Shown here piece by piece: positions 28,900 through 36,593 of a stretch of DNA of 64,000 nt. The notes beneath the pieces are model-generated. The model was given only the letters and a program-made list of their open reading frames with translations, was not told where the DNA came from and ran no database searches. The stretch's first letter is position 1; each line of letters opens with the position of its first letter. The translations under genes and the position numbers were made by a program. Source of the DNA: an uncultured Phascolarctobacterium sp. (GTDB taxonomy: Bacteria > Bacillota > Negativicutes > Acidaminococcales > Acidaminococcaceae); assembly GCF_900753045.1 (NCBI RefSeq), contig NZ_CAADXO010000005.1:1-64000 (forward strand), given 5' to 3'.

Positions 28900-29994
28900 A
28901 TGGAGCAGAAAAAACGTCGCTTTGCTGTTTTGACCGGCGGAGGTGACTGCCCGGGATTAAACGCTGTAATCCGTGCGGTTGTAAAAACCTTCCTGCAGAA
29001 CGATTGTGAGGTTTATGGCGTACTCAATGGCTTTAACGGCCTGATAAACGATAATCTGAAATTAATGGATTATGCTGCAGTATCGGGTATTTTACCGCGC
29101 GGCGGAACAATTTTAGGCACCACGAACCGTGATAATCCCTTCCATTTTGCTGTTGAAGAAAATGGTGAGCTTGTATATAAGGATATGCGCGAAAAGGTTA
29201 TCGAAAACCTGCGTAAATACGATATAGAAGCCTTGGTTGTTATCGGCGGTGACGGTAGCCTGAATATTGGTGCCGAGCTGGCGCGTGAATGTGATATTAA
29301 GGTTGTTGGCGTACCTAAGACCATCGATAATGATTTGCCCTGCACAGAGCGGACATTCGGCTTTGATACTGCTATGGCTATGGCTACCGAAGCGCTTGAC
29401 AGACTGCATACTACTGCCGAATCACATCACCGTGTTATGGTGTTGGAGGTTATGGGTCGTTATGCCGGCTGGATTGCTTTGCACAGTGGTATTGCCGGCG
29501 GTGCGGACGTTATTTTGCTACCGGAAATTCCCTACAAGCTGGAGCCGGTGATTGCTAAGATTCAGGCGCGTAAGGTTGCCGGAAAGAATTTTAGTATTGT
29601 TGTTGTTGCCGAGGGCGCACGTCCCGAGGGTGGCGAGATGTCAATTGCGCGTATGGTTGAGGGCAGCTTTGAGCCGATCCGTCTTGGCGGTGCAGGCGAA
29701 AAGGTGGCGCAGGCCATTGAAGAACAGACAGGCATCGAATCACGCTGTACCGTATTAGGTTATCTGCAGCGTGGCGGTTCGCCCACAGCGTTTGACCGTG
29801 TGCTGTCAACGCGTTACGGCGTAGCAGCGGCAGAGGCCTGTTTAAGACGTGAATATAATGTTATGGTTTCACTTTATCATGACCAGATTGTTACCGTCTT
29901 TATTCAAAAGGCAGCATCCAAACCGCGTCAGGTTCCTGTGGACAGCGAAATTATCCGTACAGGACGCCAGCTGGGATTGTGCTTTGGCGATTGA
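28900..29994 (+). CDS. pfkA: 6-phosphofructokinase
   Basis: Phosphorylates fructose 6-phosphate in glycolysis. 364 residues, longer than the 320 of the Bacillus/E. coli enzymes. GGDCPGLNAVIR at the N-terminus, GGDGS near residue 118, PKTIDND near 138 and MGRYAGWIAL near 185. The phosphoryl-donor site combines Gly (GGDGS, typical of ATP enzymes) with Lys in PKTIDND (typical of pyrophosphate enzymes); this Gly/Lys pairing is known from group III ATP- or mixed-substrate PFKs. Downstream terminator at 30049. Confidence 0.93.
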   Translation: MEQKKRRFAVLTGGGDCPGLNAVIRAVVKTFLQNDCEVYGVLNGFNGLINDNLKLMDYAAVSGILPRGGTILGTTNRDNPFHFAVEENGELVYKDMREKVIENLRKYDIEALVVIGGDGSLNIGAELARECDIKVVGVPKTIDNDLPCTERTFGFDTAMAMATEALDRLHTTAESHHRVMVLEVMGRYAGWIALHSGIAGGADVILLPEIPYKLEPVIAKIQARKVAGKNFSIVVVAEGARPEGGEMSIARMVEGSFEPIRLGGAGEKVAQAIEEQTGIESRCTVLGYLQRGGSPTAFDRVLSTRYGVAAAEACLRREYNVMVSLYHDQIVTVFIQKAASKPRQVPVDSEIIRTGRQLGLCFGD

Positions 29995-30048
29995 TTTAAA
30001 CTTGATTACTAGATTTAACCCCAGATTAAGATTATACACTTAATATTA

Positions 30049-30083
30049 CAGAGGATGGTTTTAACACCATCCTCTGTTTTTGT
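30049..30083 (+). terminator. Terminator after pfkA
   Basis: Perfect 11-bp stem CAGAGGATGGT with its complement, loop TTTTAAC-like, then TTTTTGTG. Confidence 0.9.
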
Positions 30084-30130
30084 GTAAGCTTTAAGAACTG
30101 TGAAAAATTTTAAAAAATAGTGAGATTTAT

Positions 30131-30159
30131 TTGCAGTTAAGCGTGATTCAGAGTATAAT
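30131..30159 (+). promoter_or_regulatory. Promoter of uppP
   Basis: TATAAT at 30154-30159 with TTGCAG at 30131-30136, 17-bp spacer. Confidence 0.6.
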
Positions 30160-30193
30160 AAAAAGGCTTAGTATTTGCGAAAGGGAGTAAATC

Positions 30194-30997
30194 ATGGACT
30201 TAAATTTAATTGCCGTTATTGTGGGTATTGTCGAAGGTTTGACCGAATTTTTACCGGTTTCTTCTACCGGTCATATGATAATTGTCGGTCACGTGTTGGG
30301 CTTTGAAGGCCAGCTGGCAGATGTTTTTGATGTCTTTGTACAGTTGGGGGCTATCCTGTCTGTAGTATTTATTTACAAAGAGCGTTTTGCCAGATTCTTT
30401 ACCAAAGATGGCTGGGATATAAATAAGGGACTTTCTGTCTGGCATGTAGCTGCCGGTATCGTACCGGTTATGCTGGTAGCCTTCTTCCTGTATCACTATA
30501 TCAAGGAGTATCTGTTTTCTCCTTTTACGGTAGCAATCGGCCTTTTCCTGGGCGGTCTGCTGCTGATGTTTGCAGAATATAGAACTAAAGGCCGTGAGGC
30601 TGAACTTGTTGATGATGTTGATAAAATTTCTATCCGTCAGGCAGTATGGGTTGGCATTTATCAATTCCTTTCCCTGTGGCCAGGTTTTTCCCGCAGCGGC
30701 AGTACTATTGCCGGTGGCCTTTTGGTGGGCCTGACTCGCAGTGCCGCAGCAAACTATACCTTTGTGATTGCTGTACCTTTGATGTTTGTGGCCTGTATTT
30801 ATGATCTGCTCAGAAACATCGAGTATCTTTCAGCCGGTGATCTGCAGGTATTGGCAATAGGTTTCGTTGTGTCGTTTATCGTTGCTTATATTTCGGTATT
30901 ATGGTTCCTGAAATTTTTGCAGAATTCCAAGCTGACCAGCTTTGCCGTTTACAGAATACTGCTGGCTGGTGTAACCTACTGGTATTTCTACATGTAA
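30194..30997 (+). CDS. uppP: Undecaprenyl-diphosphatase
   Basis: Dephosphorylates undecaprenyl pyrophosphate so that the lipid carrier for peptidoglycan and O-antigen units can be reused; overproduction gives bacitracin resistance. 267 residues, largely transmembrane. Signature motifs: GLTEFLPVSSTGHMII near residue 15 with the catalytic Glu, and WPGFSRSGSTI near residue 160. Monocistronic, between the pfkA terminator and tRNA-Thr. Confidence 0.95.
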   Translation: MDLNLIAVIVGIVEGLTEFLPVSSTGHMIIVGHVLGFEGQLADVFDVFVQLGAILSVVFIYKERFARFFTKDGWDINKGLSVWHVAAGIVPVMLVAFFLYHYIKEYLFSPFTVAIGLFLGGLLLMFAEYRTKGREAELVDDVDKISIRQAVWVGIYQFLSLWPGFSRSGSTIAGGLLVGLTRSAAANYTFVIAVPLMFVACIYDLLRNIEYLSAGDLQVLAIGFVVSFIVAYISVLWFLKFLQNSKLTSFAVYRILLAGVTYWYFYM

Positions 30998-31028
30998 GTC
31001 TGCTCTGAAATCTTTGCTTGCGAAAGTA

Positions 31029-31057
31029 TTGACAAAACAGGCTTTATCCTTTATAAT
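31029..31057 (+). promoter_or_regulatory. Perfect consensus promoter of tRNA-Thr
   Basis: TTGACA at 31029-31034, 17-bp spacer, TATAAT at 31052-31057; transcription would start about 10 bp before the mature tRNA. Confidence 0.9.
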
Positions 31058-31073
31058 AATAAAAGAATTTTGT

Positions 31074-31149
31074 GCTGGCATAGCTCAATTGGCAGAGCAG
31101 CTGATTTGTAATCAGCAGGTTGTGGGTTCGATTCCTATTGCCAGCTCCA
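31074..31149 (+). tRNA. tRNA-Thr (anticodon TGT)
   Basis: 76 nt with encoded CCA. Acceptor arms GCTGGCA and TGCCAGC pair perfectly; D-arm AGCTCAATTGGCAGAGC; anticodon stem CTGAT/ATCAG with loop TTTGTAA (anticodon TGT); T-loop GGTTCGATTCC. Single tRNA gene with its own promoter and terminator. Confidence 0.97.
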
Positions 31150-31158
31150 ATGAAAAAC

Positions 31159-31188
31159 CGCCTGGAAACTTTGTTTCCGGGCTTTTTT
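31159..31188 (+). terminator. Terminator after tRNA-Thr
   Basis: GCCTGGAAAC pairs with GTTTCCGGGC, followed by TTTTTTATTTTT. Confidence 0.88.
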
Positions 31189-31267
31189 ATTTTTCTGAGA
31201 AAGGTGGTTTTAGCTGCTGTGATTGCAATGTGCTTGCAATCTTGCGGCGAGATGGCTATTATTATAC

Positions 31268-31350
31268 AATAAAAAAGCCTCGCTTGGGCTAAGGCGGCTA
31301 AGGATGCCAGAGCCGACACCTTAACAGGCCTTATCCGCAAGCGGGCTTTA
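31268..31350 (-). ncRNA. Candidate rod-like small RNA (about 80 nt)
   Basis: Reverse-strand transcription unit with no ORF. A promoter (31356-31384) is followed by about 80 nt that fold on themselves: AAAGCC and GCTTG at the 5' end pair with CAAGC and GGCTTT at the 3' end, GGATAAGGC pairs with GCCTTAGCC, and an inner TAAGGTG/CA-CCTTA hairpin closes the rod. The 3' end is GGCTTTTTTATTG, a normal intrinsic terminator tail. It is not a tRNA, SRP RNA or riboswitch that I know. It lies downstream of the symporter terminator, so it appears to be an independent unit. Confidence 0.55.
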
Positions 31351-31355
31351 AGGAT

Positions 31356-31384
31356 AGGATAATATATCAATAAATGATTGTCAA
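31356..31384 (-). promoter_or_regulatory. Promoter of the candidate small RNA
   Basis: On the reverse strand: perfect TTGACA (31379-31384), 17-bp spacer, TATCCT (31356-31361). Confidence 0.6.
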
Positions 31385-31426
31385 TGTGCGCAGGAAACAT
31401 TGTTTGCTCATAACACTGTTTAAAGC

Positions 31427-31466
31427 AAAAAAATAACTGCTAATTCACAGCGAATTAGCAGTTATT
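31427..31466 (-). terminator. Terminator of the symporter gene
   Basis: A 15-bp perfect stem (AATAACTGCTAATTC and complement), loop of about 5 nt, with a T-run on the reverse strand. Confidence 0.9.
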
Positions 31467-31477
31467 TGCTTTATGGC

Positions 31478-32761
31478 TTATTCTTCTTCGGCAATTTTGC
31501 CTTTGAGATCATGGTCGGTCATTGCGCAAACGCAGGAGTCGGACCAAACGTTTTCTGCGGTTTCAACCATATCGATGATGGTGTAAATCGGCAGGATGAT
31601 ACCCATGATACCGATAGGAGCGCCGATGCCGCTCATCAGAGACAGGGTGAGGAAGTAGCAGCCCATCGGTACGCCTGCGTTACCAACAGCAGCCAGTACG
31701 GATACCAGCAGCCAGGTCAGCATGGTGGACATGGACAGTTCGAAGCCTGCGTTCTGCATTACGAAAATAGAAGTAATCAAGATGAAGGCAGCGCAGCCGT
31801 TCATGTTGATGGTGGTGCAGATAGGCAGTACAAAGCGGGAAACAGCTTTGTTAACCTTCATATTTTGTTCAGCGGAAGCCATGGTTACAGGCAGGGTGCC
31901 TGCGGAGCTCTTGGTGAACAGAGCAACAGCGACTGCCGGAGACATCTTTTTGAATACATCAATCGGGTTCAGGCCTCTTGCCAGCAGGAAGATAGGCAGA
32001 ACGATGAAGAACTGAACACAGTTGCTGGCCATGATAACCAGAGTGTATTTGCCCAGAGCGCCAACGATTACGCCGGCTTCAATCTGTGCGGAAAGCTGGC
32101 CTGCGAATGCCAGAATACCGAGAGGCAGTACGAACAGCAGCGCTTTTATAAGGGTGAACAGCAGCTCCTGGAAGCCTAATACTGTTTTCAGCAGAGCTTC
32201 TCTGTTTTCGGTTTTAGGCATGAATGCCAGACCTAAGCCCATAGCAGCAGCAATCAGCATTACGGAAAGCACGTTGCCTGCGAGGAAAGGCTGCAGCATG
32301 TTGTTAGGAATAACATTTAAAATGTGGTCATAGTAGCTTAACTTGCCAAGATTTTGCGGTACGTTGGACATGCCGCTGCCAACAATTTCTGCCGGCAGGT
32401 TGCCGGGAGCTACCCAAAGGTAAATAGCAAGACCGATGCCTGCTGCACAAACAGTAGTCAAAAAGGTGTAAACTACGGCGTGAGCAAAAATTTGGCCGGT
32501 TTCTTTTTTGCTTCCCAAAGCAGCCAATGTAGTAATTACGGCTAAAGCAATGGTCGGTACGGCGATAAATTGGAAGAGGCGTGTGTAAACGGTAGCGATG
32601 AAATTAAATAATTCATTCAGGGGTTTAATTCCCATGTAACCGAGAATGGCACCGACTACCAATGCGCCCATCCATAGAATAAATTGACTTTTGTTGTTTT
32701 GTGATTTGTTTTGATTTATCACTTTTTGTGCTAAATCCTTCACATCTGCATTTTGCTGCAT
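31478..32761 (-). CDS. Dicarboxylate/amino acid:cation symporter (DAACS family)
   Basis: 427 residues of the GltT/GltP/SstT type, inner-membrane Na+ or H+ coupled carriers for glutamate, aspartate, C4-dicarboxylates or serine/threonine. Family hairpin motif SSAGTLP near residue 285 and NMNG near 312 (the NMDGT position with an N-x-N-G variant) are visible, with eight or more hydrophobic segments. The NMNG form and the Thr/Cys-rich tail leave the substrate open. Well expressed by a near-consensus promoter with a short structured leader. Confidence 0.9.
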   Translation of the reverse strand: MQQNADVKDLAQKVINQNKSQNNKSQFILWMGALVVGAILGYMGIKPLNELFNFIATVYTRLFQFIAVPTIALAVITTLAALGSKKETGQIFAHAVVYTFLTTVCAAGIGLAIYLWVAPGNLPAEIVGSGMSNVPQNLGKLSYYDHILNVIPNNMLQPFLAGNVLSVMLIAAAMGLGLAFMPKTENREALLKTVLGFQELLFTLIKALLFVLPLGILAFAGQLSAQIEAGVIVGALGKYTLVIMASNCVQFFIVLPIFLLARGLNPIDVFKKMSPAVAVALFTKSSAGTLPVTMASAEQNMKVNKAVSRFVLPICTTINMNGCAAFILITSIFVMQNAGFELSMSTMLTWLLVSVLAAVGNAGVPMGCYFLTLSLMSGIGAPIGIMGIILPIYTIIDMVETAENVWSDSCVCAMTDHDLKGKIAEEE

Positions 32762-32782
32762 TATATCCCTCCTAAATAGGTG

Positions 32783-32843
32783 CTGTCAGATTTTTTAGAA
32801 TTTCTGTCAGCCAATACTCCCTAGGTAGCCTTGCGGCATACCT
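32783..32843 (-). promoter_or_regulatory. Compact structured 5' leader of the symporter
   Basis: The predicted transcript starts near 32843 with a tight hairpin (AGGTA-GCC-GCAA-GGC-TACCT) followed by AGGGAG and a GGCTGACAG segment; the heptamer CTGACAG recurs 21 bp later. No terminator is seen, so control, if any, would be at translation. No recognised riboswitch class. Confidence 0.35.
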
Positions 32844-32850
32844 AAAAAAT

Positions 32851-32879
32851 ATTATAGCATTTTCTGAAAGATTTGTAAA
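32851..32879 (-). promoter_or_regulatory. Promoter of the symporter gene
   Basis: Reverse strand: TTTACA (32874-32879), 17-bp spacer, TATAAT (32851-32856). Confidence 0.8.
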
Positions 32880-33137
32880 TTTCAATTTGGCAGTCATTAA
32901 TGATATTTGAATATGGGCTGTTTGCGTTCATACTTACCGTTATTTATTGCAGCAAAGTATATTATGAGAGCAGCTTGCTTTATGCTTCGGCCAGAACAAG
33001 ACGTTATGACGCTGAAATAGCATTTTCATTGCATTTTCATGCCGTTTATGGTAATCTATAATATATTAAAAACGTATAATTTTTACATAACTGCTATATA
33101 AGCAGCATGTTTATTTTTGAAGGAGAGTGAAGGATTG
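32880..33137 (+). other. Intergenic region upstream of guaA
   Basis: 258 bp without a gene. TATAAT hexamers at 33057 and 33075 have weak -35 partners. I looked for a purine riboswitch and did not find its conserved core. An unusual GCATTTTCATT/GCATTTTCAT direct repeat lies near 33020-33040. Confidence 0.5.
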
Positions 33138-34691
33138 ATGCAAAATAATGCAAAAGAAATGGTGCTCGTAATTGACTTCGGCGGGCAGTATAACCAGTTA
33201 ATCGCAAGACGCGTACGTGAAAGCGGTGTGTACTGCGAAATCGTATCCTATAAGCATAGCCTGGAAGCAATTAAGGCTAAAAATCCTAAGGGAATTATTT
33301 TTACCGGTGGTCCTAACAGTGCTTATCTGGAGGATTCTCCTACTATTGATCCGGAAATCTATACCTGGGGCGTTCCTGTTCTGGGCATTTGCTACGGCAG
33401 CCAGCTGATGATGCATATGCTTGGCGGTCATGTATGCGTAGCTCCCGAGCGCGAATACGGCAAAACCGTTGTTGATCTCGACACCACCAGCCCGATGTTC
33501 GCCGGCCTTTCCAAGAAAAATGTTTGCTGGATGAGCCATAACGATTATATCGAAACCGCAGCTCCCGGCTTCAAGATTGTTGCCAGCACCCCGAACTGCC
33601 CGGTTGCTGCTGCTGAAGATGAAGCACGCAAATTGTATTGCGTACAATTCCATCCCGAGGTTCTGCATACCGAAAACGGCACTAAGATGCTGAGCAACTT
33701 CGTTTACAACGTTTGCGGCTGTGCAGGCACCTGGAAAATGGATTCCTTCGTAGAGCAGACTGTTGCCGAGCTGAAGGAAAGAATCGGCGACGGCAAGGTT
33801 CTGTGCGCACTCTCCGGCGGTGTTGATTCCAGCGTTTGTGCCGCTATGCTGGCTAAGGCTATCGGCAAGCAGCTGACCTGCGTATTTGTAGATCACGGTC
33901 TGCTGCGCAAAAACGAGCGTGAAGAGGTTTGCGCTGTTTTCGGTGAAGGCGGTCAGTTCGACATCAACTTCATCTGCGTTGACGCACGCGAACGCTTCTA
34001 CAGCAAGCTGGCAGGCGTAACTGCTCCGGAAGGTAAACGTAAAATTATCGGCGAAGAATTCATTCGCGTATTTGAAGAAGAAGCTAAGAAAATCGGTGCT
34101 GTTGATTATCTGGCACAGGGCACCATTTATCCTGACGTTGTAGAAAGCGGCCTCGGCGGCGAATCTGCAACTATTAAGAGCCATCATAATGTTGGCGGTC
34201 TGCCTGACTTTGTTGATTTCAAGGAAATCGTTGAGCCTTTGCGTGATCTGTTCAAGGACGAGGTTCGTCAATCCGGCCGTGAGCTGGGCCTGCCTGAAAA
34301 TCTGGTAGCACGTCAGCCGTTCCCCGGTCCTGGTCTGGCAATCCGCATCATCGGCGATGTAACTCCGGAAAAGGTTGCTATCGTACAAGATGCAGATGCA
34401 ATTTATCGTGAAGAGGTAGACAAGCTGCCGATGAGCGAGCGTCCGAGCCAGTACTTTGCAGCTCTGACCAATATGCGCAGCGTTGGCGTTATGGGCGACG
34501 AACGTACCTATGATTATGCTATTGCTCTGCGTGCGGTAACTACTACCGACTTCATGACTGCAGAAGTAACCATGCTGCCGCCGGCAACTATTACTACTGC
34601 TGCTAACCGTATCGTCAATGAGGTTAAGCACATCAACCGCGTACTTTTTGACTATACCACCAAACCGCCTGCTACTATTGAGTTCGAATAA
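33138..34691 (+). CDS. guaA: GMP synthase (glutamine-hydrolysing)
   Basis: Converts XMP to GMP. 517 residues from the ATG at 33138 ([17 protein letters not shown]). The N-terminal class I glutamine amidotransferase has the catalytic Cys in GICYGSQLM and the His/Glu of FHPEVLHT; the synthetase domain has the PP-loop [10 protein letters not shown] near residue 225, and the C-terminal dimerisation part ends with [11 protein letters not shown]. Single gene between its own promoter region and a terminator. Confidence 0.97.
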   Translation: MQNNAKEMVLVIDFGGQYNQLIARRVRESGVYCEIVSYKHSLEAIKAKNPKGIIFTGGPNSAYLEDSPTIDPEIYTWGVPVLGICYGSQLMMHMLGGHVCVAPEREYGKTVVDLDTTSPMFAGLSKKNVCWMSHNDYIETAAPGFKIVASTPNCPVAAAEDEARKLYCVQFHPEVLHTENGTKMLSNFVYNVCGCAGTWKMDSFVEQTVAELKERIGDGKVLCALSGGVDSSVCAAMLAKAIGKQLTCVFVDHGLLRKNEREEVCAVFGEGGQFDINFICVDARERFYSKLAGVTAPEGKRKIIGEEFIRVFEEEAKKIGAVDYLAQGTIYPDVVESGLGGESATIKSHHNVGGLPDFVDFKEIVEPLRDLFKDEVRQSGRELGLPENLVARQPFPGPGLAIRIIGDVTPEKVAIVQDADAIYREEVDKLPMSERPSQYFAALTNMRSVGVMGDERTYDYAIALRAVTTTDFMTAEVTMLPPATITTAANRIVNEVKHINRVLFDYTTKPPATIEFE

Positions 34692-34800
34692 TCTGCAAAC
34701 CCTGAAAAGTATTGATGCAATGCAATATTTTGAGAGCCGAAAGGCTCTGTGATACTGCTTTGATACTATCGGGCGATTATTCACAAAGAGAGACATGAGA

Positions 34801-34845
34801 ATGCCCTCTGAGAAACGGTAAGTTTTTCAGAGGGCATTTTTGCTT
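34801..34845 (+). terminator. Terminator after guaA
   Basis: ATGCCCTCTGA pairs with TCAGAGGGCAT, followed by TTTTTGCTT. The group II intron begins at the next base. Confidence 0.9.
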
Positions 34846-35490
34846 GTGCGCCCAGCATGGGCGATAACTAGGTGGTGAAAGTCCACTACGCGCTCGGTAG
34901 CAGGAAGCGTTAGCCGAAGGCAAGGGTGTCCATCGTGAGGTGGAATCTAAAGGAAGCCGGATGCTGTTGCGGAAAATCAACAGCGGGCAAAGTTCTGAGC
35001 CGACGAACAGAAACCTTATATAAGGCTGAATTAGAGCGGATAAGTCTGCAAGCCAAGACGAAGTCCAATGCTACCCGAACTCTATACAGTAAATAAGGCG
35101 GCTACATGGAATGAAAGTTATCGTTCTTACCTGGGGAGGTCTCACAGACGCAAAGTAGGAAATCCGAAATGCGGAGTAAAGCTTGCTGTGAGAAGTCAGC
35201 AGAGGTCATAGTACCGTTTTTTTTACGGGAAGGACTGAACAAATATCAGTCTTGAGTAACTGGAGAAAGGAGTCCAACATGATGAAAGCAGAATACCGAA
35301 AGGACTGCCTGCAAAGAGATAGCGTGGAACGCGAAGGGTATGCAGGAGTGCCGAGTGTTGGAGCTCGGGACAACAGAGAAAGAGACAATGCAAATCAAGC
35401 ATGATGGTATTTGAACCGCCGTGTACCGAACGGTACGCACGGTGGTGTGAGAGGTCGACTGCTCAAATAATGAGCAGTCTCCTACTCGAT
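34846..35490 (+). mobile_element. Group II intron with internally deleted ORF
   Basis: The 5' end GTGCG and the domain I segments (GATAACTAGGTGGTGAAAG; GTTAGCCGAAGGCAAGGG; CATCGTGAGGTGGAA) match bacterial group II introns. The 3' end has a domain V hairpin (from about 35413: GAACCGCCGTG..., bulge and GGTGTGAGAGG) and a domain VI hairpin (ACTGCTC with GAGCAGT), ending CTACTCGAT. Total 645 bp instead of 2-2.5 kb: the reverse transcriptase/maturase is missing except for a 41-codon remnant. Insertion exactly after a terminator resembles the habit of group IIC introns, but the domain sequences look more like other bacterial classes. It may still splice if a maturase acts in trans. Confidence 0.88.
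35279..35404 (+). pseudogene. Remnant of intron-encoded protein (N-terminus only)
   Basis: An ATG behind GAAAGGAG starts a 41-residue reading frame (MMKAEYRKDCLQRDS...NANQA) that stops directly before domain IV/V. It looks like the leader part of an intron-encoded reverse transcriptase whose body has been deleted. No RT motif remains. Confidence 0.6.
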
Positions 35491-35518
35491 CGAGCAAGAA
35501 ATATTGGTAATTACGTAC

Positions 35519-35547
35519 TTGTTCCCTGAGCTAAAGTATGATATACT
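35519..35547 (+). promoter_or_regulatory. Promoter and candidate operator of the XRE gene
   Basis: TTGTTC (35519-35524), 17-bp spacer, TATACT (35542-35547). A perfect palindrome AGTAT-GAT-ATACT (35535-35547) covers the -10, a fitting site for an autoregulated controller protein. A small TCAGC/GCTGA hairpin with T-run follows at 35558-35577. Confidence 0.5.
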
Positions 35548-35619
35548 GATAATAAATTCAGCAAAAGCTGATTTTTACTCATCAAAATATGAATTCAATT
35601 TACTGTTGGAGTGAAGAAC

Positions 35620-35841
35620 GTGGCTGTAAGTTACAAGAAATTATGGAAGCTGCTAATTGATAAGGATATGAAGAAAAAAGACCTTTGCGCAGCAGCAGGC
35701 ATCAGCCATGCGTCAATGGCAAAGCTCGGCAAAAACGAAAACGTTACGATTGATGTACTAGCAAAAATCTGTACTGCACTTCAGTGTGATATAGGTGATA
35801 TTGTGGAGATTACAACTGATAGGAATCAAAAGAAAGGATAA
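35620..35841 (+). CDS. XRE-family transcriptional regulator (controller-like)
   Basis: 73-residue helix-turn-helix protein of the Cro/C1 type (YozG-like), with the HTH at residues 22-45 (KKDLCAAAGISHASMAKLGK). The GTG at 35620 is 8 bp after GGAGTGA; the GTG at 35611 overlaps that RBS. It lies 6 bp before the restriction gene, the typical place of a C protein that delays restriction until methylation is complete. Confidence 0.8.
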   Translation: MAVSYKKLWKLLIDKDMKKKDLCAAAGISHASMAKLGKNENVTIDVLAKICTALQCDIGDIVEITTDRNQKKG

Positions 35842-35847
35842 ATTGCA

Positions 35848-36591
35848 ATGAATTCTATACACCTCCCTACTGATTTAGATGAACGTATTGAAAACGCAAT
35901 ACAATTCTTTTGGAACACACGAACCGGACAGATTACAAGGCAAAACTCTCACGGTGTACATGATCAAGGGAACCGAGGTGCTGTTACTGGTGGCAAGCAA
36001 CTCGATGGTTTTGTTAATCTGATTTGTGATCTTCTAATTGTGAATGGAGTTCCGGAGAGTTGCATTTTTACTACTTCTGATCTAGAACTCCCTGGTTATT
36101 TTCGCCCTAATAAAAAGTGGGACTTGCTAGTAGTAGATGGCGATGAATTAGTAATAGCAATCGAATTTAAAAGCCAAGTGGGTCCTTCTTTTGGAAACAA
36201 CTTCAATAATCGTACTGAAGAAGCAATGGGTACAGCGCTGGATATTTGGACTGCTTATAGAGAAGGCGTTTTTGGAAACCAAAAAGCACCTTGGCTGGGC
36301 TATTTTATGGTGTTAGAAGATTGCCGCAGGTCAAATGAACCTGTTCGTGTTAGATCTCCTCATTTTGATGTGTTAAAGGAATTTGTTGATGCATCATATA
36401 AGGAACGATATGAAATATTCTGTAATAAGCTACTCTTAGAGCGCCAATACTCTGCGGCTTGCTTCACAACAACATCTTTGTCGCCTGACGGCATTACATA
36501 TAGCTTTCCCCAAGCGAATTTAGCATTTAAAACATTTGCAATATCTATGCTTAGTGCAGCACTTTCACACTTTTTAAGGAGAGAACAGTAA
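35848..36591 (+). CDS. Type II restriction endonuclease, PaeR7I/XhoI family
   Basis: 247 residues. The FKSQVGPSFGNNFNNRTEEAMG block is strongly conserved in the PaeR7I/XhoI family, which cuts CTCGAG. The PD-(D/E)XK core is D92 and E106-F-K108. Length agrees with PaeR7I (about 246). Gene order C-R-M, with 6 bp to the controller and 2 bp to the methylase. Base composition is AT-richer than the flanking core genes, suggesting transfer. Confidence 0.88.
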   Translation: MNSIHLPTDLDERIENAIQFFWNTRTGQITRQNSHGVHDQGNRGAVTGGKQLDGFVNLICDLLIVNGVPESCIFTTSDLELPGYFRPNKKWDLLVVDGDELVIAIEFKSQVGPSFGNNFNNRTEEAMGTALDIWTAYREGVFGNQKAPWLGYFMVLEDCRRSNEPVRVRSPHFDVLKEFVDASYKERYEIFCNKLLLERQYSAACFTTTSLSPDGITYSFPQANLAFKTFAISMLSAALSHFLRREQ

Positions 36592-36593
36592 TT

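Noticed and set aside
31268..31350. A tRNA or short coding gene in the symporter-tRNA interval
   Set aside because: No cloverleaf or T-loop; no ORF with an RBS on the reverse strand.
32880..33137. Purine riboswitch before guaA
   Set aside because: The conserved three-way-junction core was not found.
33198..34796. 532-residue open frame antisense to guaA
   Set aside because: Strict shadow of a well-identified gene; no RBS, no recognisable domain, and composition that follows from the codon pattern of guaA.
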